From: Dyadobacter sp. UC 10
GTDB taxonomy: Bacteria; Bacteroidota; Bacteroidia; Cytophagales; Spirosomataceae
Reading direction: 5' to 3'
Assembly (NCBI RefSeq): GCF_008369915.1
Contig: NZ_VSRN01000001.1
Span: 1,302,001 to 1,366,000, forward strand
DNA length: 64,000 nt
Shown: positions 62,078 through 64,000 of the stretch, one piece after another
Numbering within the stretch: the first letter of the stretch is position 1
How the letters are laid out: every line of letters begins with the position of its first letter
Position numbers and translations under genes: made by a program
Notes under the pieces: model-generated
Told to the model about the DNA's origin: nothing
What the model saw: the letters and a program-made list of their open reading frames with translations, nothing else
Databases searched by the model: none

Positions 62078-64000
62078 CTAAAATTCAAGCCGGTAATTTA
62101 AAACGGGTATCAGCCCGGTTTGCGTGATCAACTTCACCCGATCTGTTTTTTTATCATAGTACCTGTCAAATGCATTCAACCGGTTGGTCACATTCTGAAC
62201 GTCCAGGGAAATCGTCGACGCGGTACGTTTCTTGTTTTTCGTATAGCTCACGCGCACATCGCCCCTGAAATAATGGGGAAGTTGCTCCGAATAGCTTCTT
62301 GTCCAATCACGCTCGGTCCTGCCTTTTTCCCGCGATTTTCCGAGGTCGACCGGCGTAGACATATTGCCTCCTGCGGCCAGGAGCTTGATATTTGCTGCAA
62401 AAATGTTCGTTTTGTTTTTACCGACACGCCACTCCTTCCCAGCCAGGAGATTCTGCACAAACTTCCCGTTAAACCGGCTGTCCCGCTCAATGCCGTCGCG
62501 GCCTGTGTATTTGGACTGGTAAAGCGAGGTAGTGCTCATCAGATAAATCCCGCCTGTCAGCGACTTCTCGATTGTAAGCTCCAGACCATAGCTTTTGCCG
62601 GTCCCCTCGCTCACCAGGGAATCGCTTACGAAACCTGATATTTCGTTCATCAGGGAATTATGCAGCAAAAACGGACTGGTTGTGTTCGCCGGGCCTATCG
62701 GGACGTGATAGTGATGCTGATAGTAGGTTTCTGCCAATATCCGCCAGCTTGCCGAAGGCCTGAATTCATACCCCGCTACCAAATGTGCCGATTTCATTAG
62801 TTTGAGGTCTTTGTTGATCAGATTATCCTGGCCCTCACTGGCCTTGATTTGTGTGAAGTAGGTAGAAATGGATTCCGTTTTACTATGCAGGCCAGCCCCG
62901 AAACTAACCGTTGACCTTGACGCAACTGCCCATTTTAGTCCTACACGCGGCTCAATGGAATGCTGTTTGTTCAACCCCAGCAACATCGCATGTACCCCTG
63001 CATTGACGGTAACATTCGGCGAAAGCCGCGACTTTAACTGTCCGTAAGCCTGAAAAAGTTGTGTACTGCCTTGTTGATCGACATTTTTAACCCAGGGTCC
63101 GTCTTCATTATCCTGGTCAAAAAGATTGAAGTCCATATGATTGATAATCGCTCCTGCCCTGATCGTGTTTCTTGCATTCAGTTTATAATTAAAGAGCGTC
63201 GAAATTCTTAAAGTCTGGTTGATAAAATTCTGCTGAAACGCAGTCCCATCCTCCTTGTCTACAAAATCACCGCTTTGCTTGGTCGCGGCATACGAGACGA
63301 TGGTTTCCATGTACGCTTTGTTACTGATATAGCGCAGATAGTTTACCCCTATAATTCCCCTGTTGGACGTAAATTTCTCCTTTGTCTCTTCATTATTGAT
63401 GGTGGAAGTACTGATCCCGCCCATTCCCCAAACCGAAACCACCGCTTTTTCATCATAAGGCAGGTAAACTTTAAACGCTCCGTCCTGAAAATCGTTGACA
63501 GCATCACCGCCAACCTGCACTCCTACTTTACTTAAAATGGATAAGGTAGAATAGCGGTAATTGGCCAGATAAGAAGCACCACCTTTGGCTCCGATAGGCC
63601 CTTCGGCTGCGAAATCAAGCCCCAATACACCGGCCTGCATAGCGTATTCACGCTTTTCATTATTGCCTTTTCTTAATTTCAGATCGAAGACCCCGGAAGT
63701 AGCATTTCCATATTCAGCGGGGAAAGCACCGGTTAAAAAATCCGAATTTCCCAGCACATTGGCACTCAAAGCACTTACACCACCACCTGATGAACCTTCG
63801 GCAGCGAAGTGGTTGGGGTTGGGAATTTCAACGCCTTCCATTCTCCACAGTAACCCTTTCGGGCTGTTACCCCGAATGACGATTTGGTTACCGCCGTCGT
63901 CATTGGTGGCCACTCCTGCAAATGAAAGTGCCATCCTCGCCGGATCATTTACGGAAGCGGCGAAACGCTTGGTCTGGTCTACCGTAAAAGATCGCCCGCT
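62078..64000 (-). CDS. TonB-dependent receptor, cut by right window edge
   Basis: At least 640 residues in the window. The frame is open from 62078 through 64000: upstream of the first in-window ATG (63934) it continues with SGRSFTVDQTKRFAASVNDP, a plug-domain sequence, so the true start lies outside. The plug shows GGNQIVIRGNSPKGLLWRME, then a 22-strand-type barrel, ending GLIPVLNYRLEF with a C-terminal Phe as outer-membrane proteins do. It imports an unknown ligand across the outer membrane using TonB energy. The gap 61909-62077 between it and the 2TM gene holds a small dyad (CCTGATGTTCAGG, 61953-61965) and nothing else clear. Confidence 0.9.
   Translation of the reverse strand, partial: SGRSFTVDQTKRFAASVNDPARMALSFAGVATNDDGGNQIVIRGNSPKGLLWRMEGVEIPNPNHFAAEGSSGGGVSALSANVLGNSDFLTGAFPAEYGNATSGVFDLKLRKGNNEKREYAMQAGVLGLDFAAEGPIGAKGGASYLANYRYSTLSILSKVGVQVGGDAVNDFQDGAFKVYLPYDEKAVVSVWGMGGISTSTINNEETKEKFTSNRGIIGVNYLRYISNKAYMETIVSYAATKQSGDFVDKEDGTAFQQNFINQTLRISTLFNYKLNARNTIRAGAIINHMDFNLFDQDNEDGPWVKNVDQQGSTQLFQAYGQLKSRLSPNVTVNAGVHAMLLGLNKQHSIEPRVGLKWAVASRSTVSFGAGLHSKTESISTYFTQIKASEGQDNLINKDLKLMKSAHLVAGYEFRPSASWRILAETYYQHHYHVPIGPANTTSPFLLHNSLMNEISGFVSDSLVSEGTGKSYGLELTIEKSLTGGIYLMSTTSLYQSKYTGRDGIERDSRFNGKFVQNLLAGKEWRVGKNKTNIFAANIKLLAAGGNMSTPVDLGKSREKGRTERDWTRSYSEQLPHYFRGDVRVSYTKNKKRTASTISLDVQNVTNRLNAFDRYYDKKTDRVKLITQTGLIPVLNYRLEF

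Overview
The window looks like a chromosomal segment of a Bacteroidota bacterium. The signs are TonB-dependent receptors with a carboxypeptidase-regulatory-like N-terminus, a Wzi-type outer-membrane protein, a GH127 family enzyme, a 2TM-domain protein and very large ABC-permease paralogy. Cytophagales, and a Dyadobacter-like genus in particular, is my best guess; this is inference from gene content, not a database result. Protein names below come from reading translations and motifs by eye.

Layout. About 1-51490 is dominated by a head-to-tail array of 18 MacB/FtsX-type ABC permeases, all on the minus strand and named here P1 to P18 by rising coordinate. P1 is cut by the left edge; P2-P18 are complete, 786-819 residues, with no frameshift. 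Transcription runs from high to low coordinates. The array is headed by a MacA/HlyD-type adaptor (53533-54780), one MacB/LolD-type ATPase (52274-52951) and a secreted protein of unknown function (51503-52093). Across the intergenic region lies a divergent sigma-54-type response regulator (55121-56488). No other ATPase, adaptor, histidine kinase or TolC-like protein was found. The array is interrupted by a frameshifted DUF433 gene (38737-38963), a VapBC-like toxin-antitoxin pair on the plus strand (27870-28462), a small LTxxQ secreted protein (27272-27640), a TonB-dependent outer-membrane protein (24458-26896) and a Wzi-like protein (2173-3669).

Regulation. At five places a ladder of GTYC/GRAC half-sites in alternating orientation, about 10 bp apart, lies 110-220 bp upstream of a minus-strand gene: the adaptor, P13, P9, P4 and P1. 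The best copies read GTYC-N6-GGAC-N6-GTTC-N6-GGAC. They would divide the array into five transcription units sharing one regulator, and the divergent sigma-54 activator is the obvious candidate. Three of the five also have a TGGCAC (-24-like) element between ladder and start codon.

Repeats. Most of the wider gaps in the array hold an inverted pair of low-complexity arrays. One family is built on a degenerate 7-mer TTRGCTN, the other on purine tracts such as GGGAGGAAAGG. One arm ends within a few bases of the upstream gene's stop codon; the other starts roughly 10-30 nt before the next start codon. Two gaps carry one arm of each family, so the arms no longer match.

Right part (56490-64000). 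Ordinary Bacteroidota genes: a PorT-like barrel protein, a GH127 beta-L-arabinofuranosidase-like enzyme, a LEA14/WHy-type protein, a DUF892 ferritin-like protein, an FMN-binding split-barrel stress protein, a 2TM protein and a TonB-dependent receptor cut by the right edge.

Working together (inference). The adaptor, ATPase and permeases resemble type VII (MacB/Lol/Bce-like) ABC systems that push or pull on periplasmic substrates. One ATPase shared by many permeases with different periplasmic domains would give a repertoire of specificities under common control.
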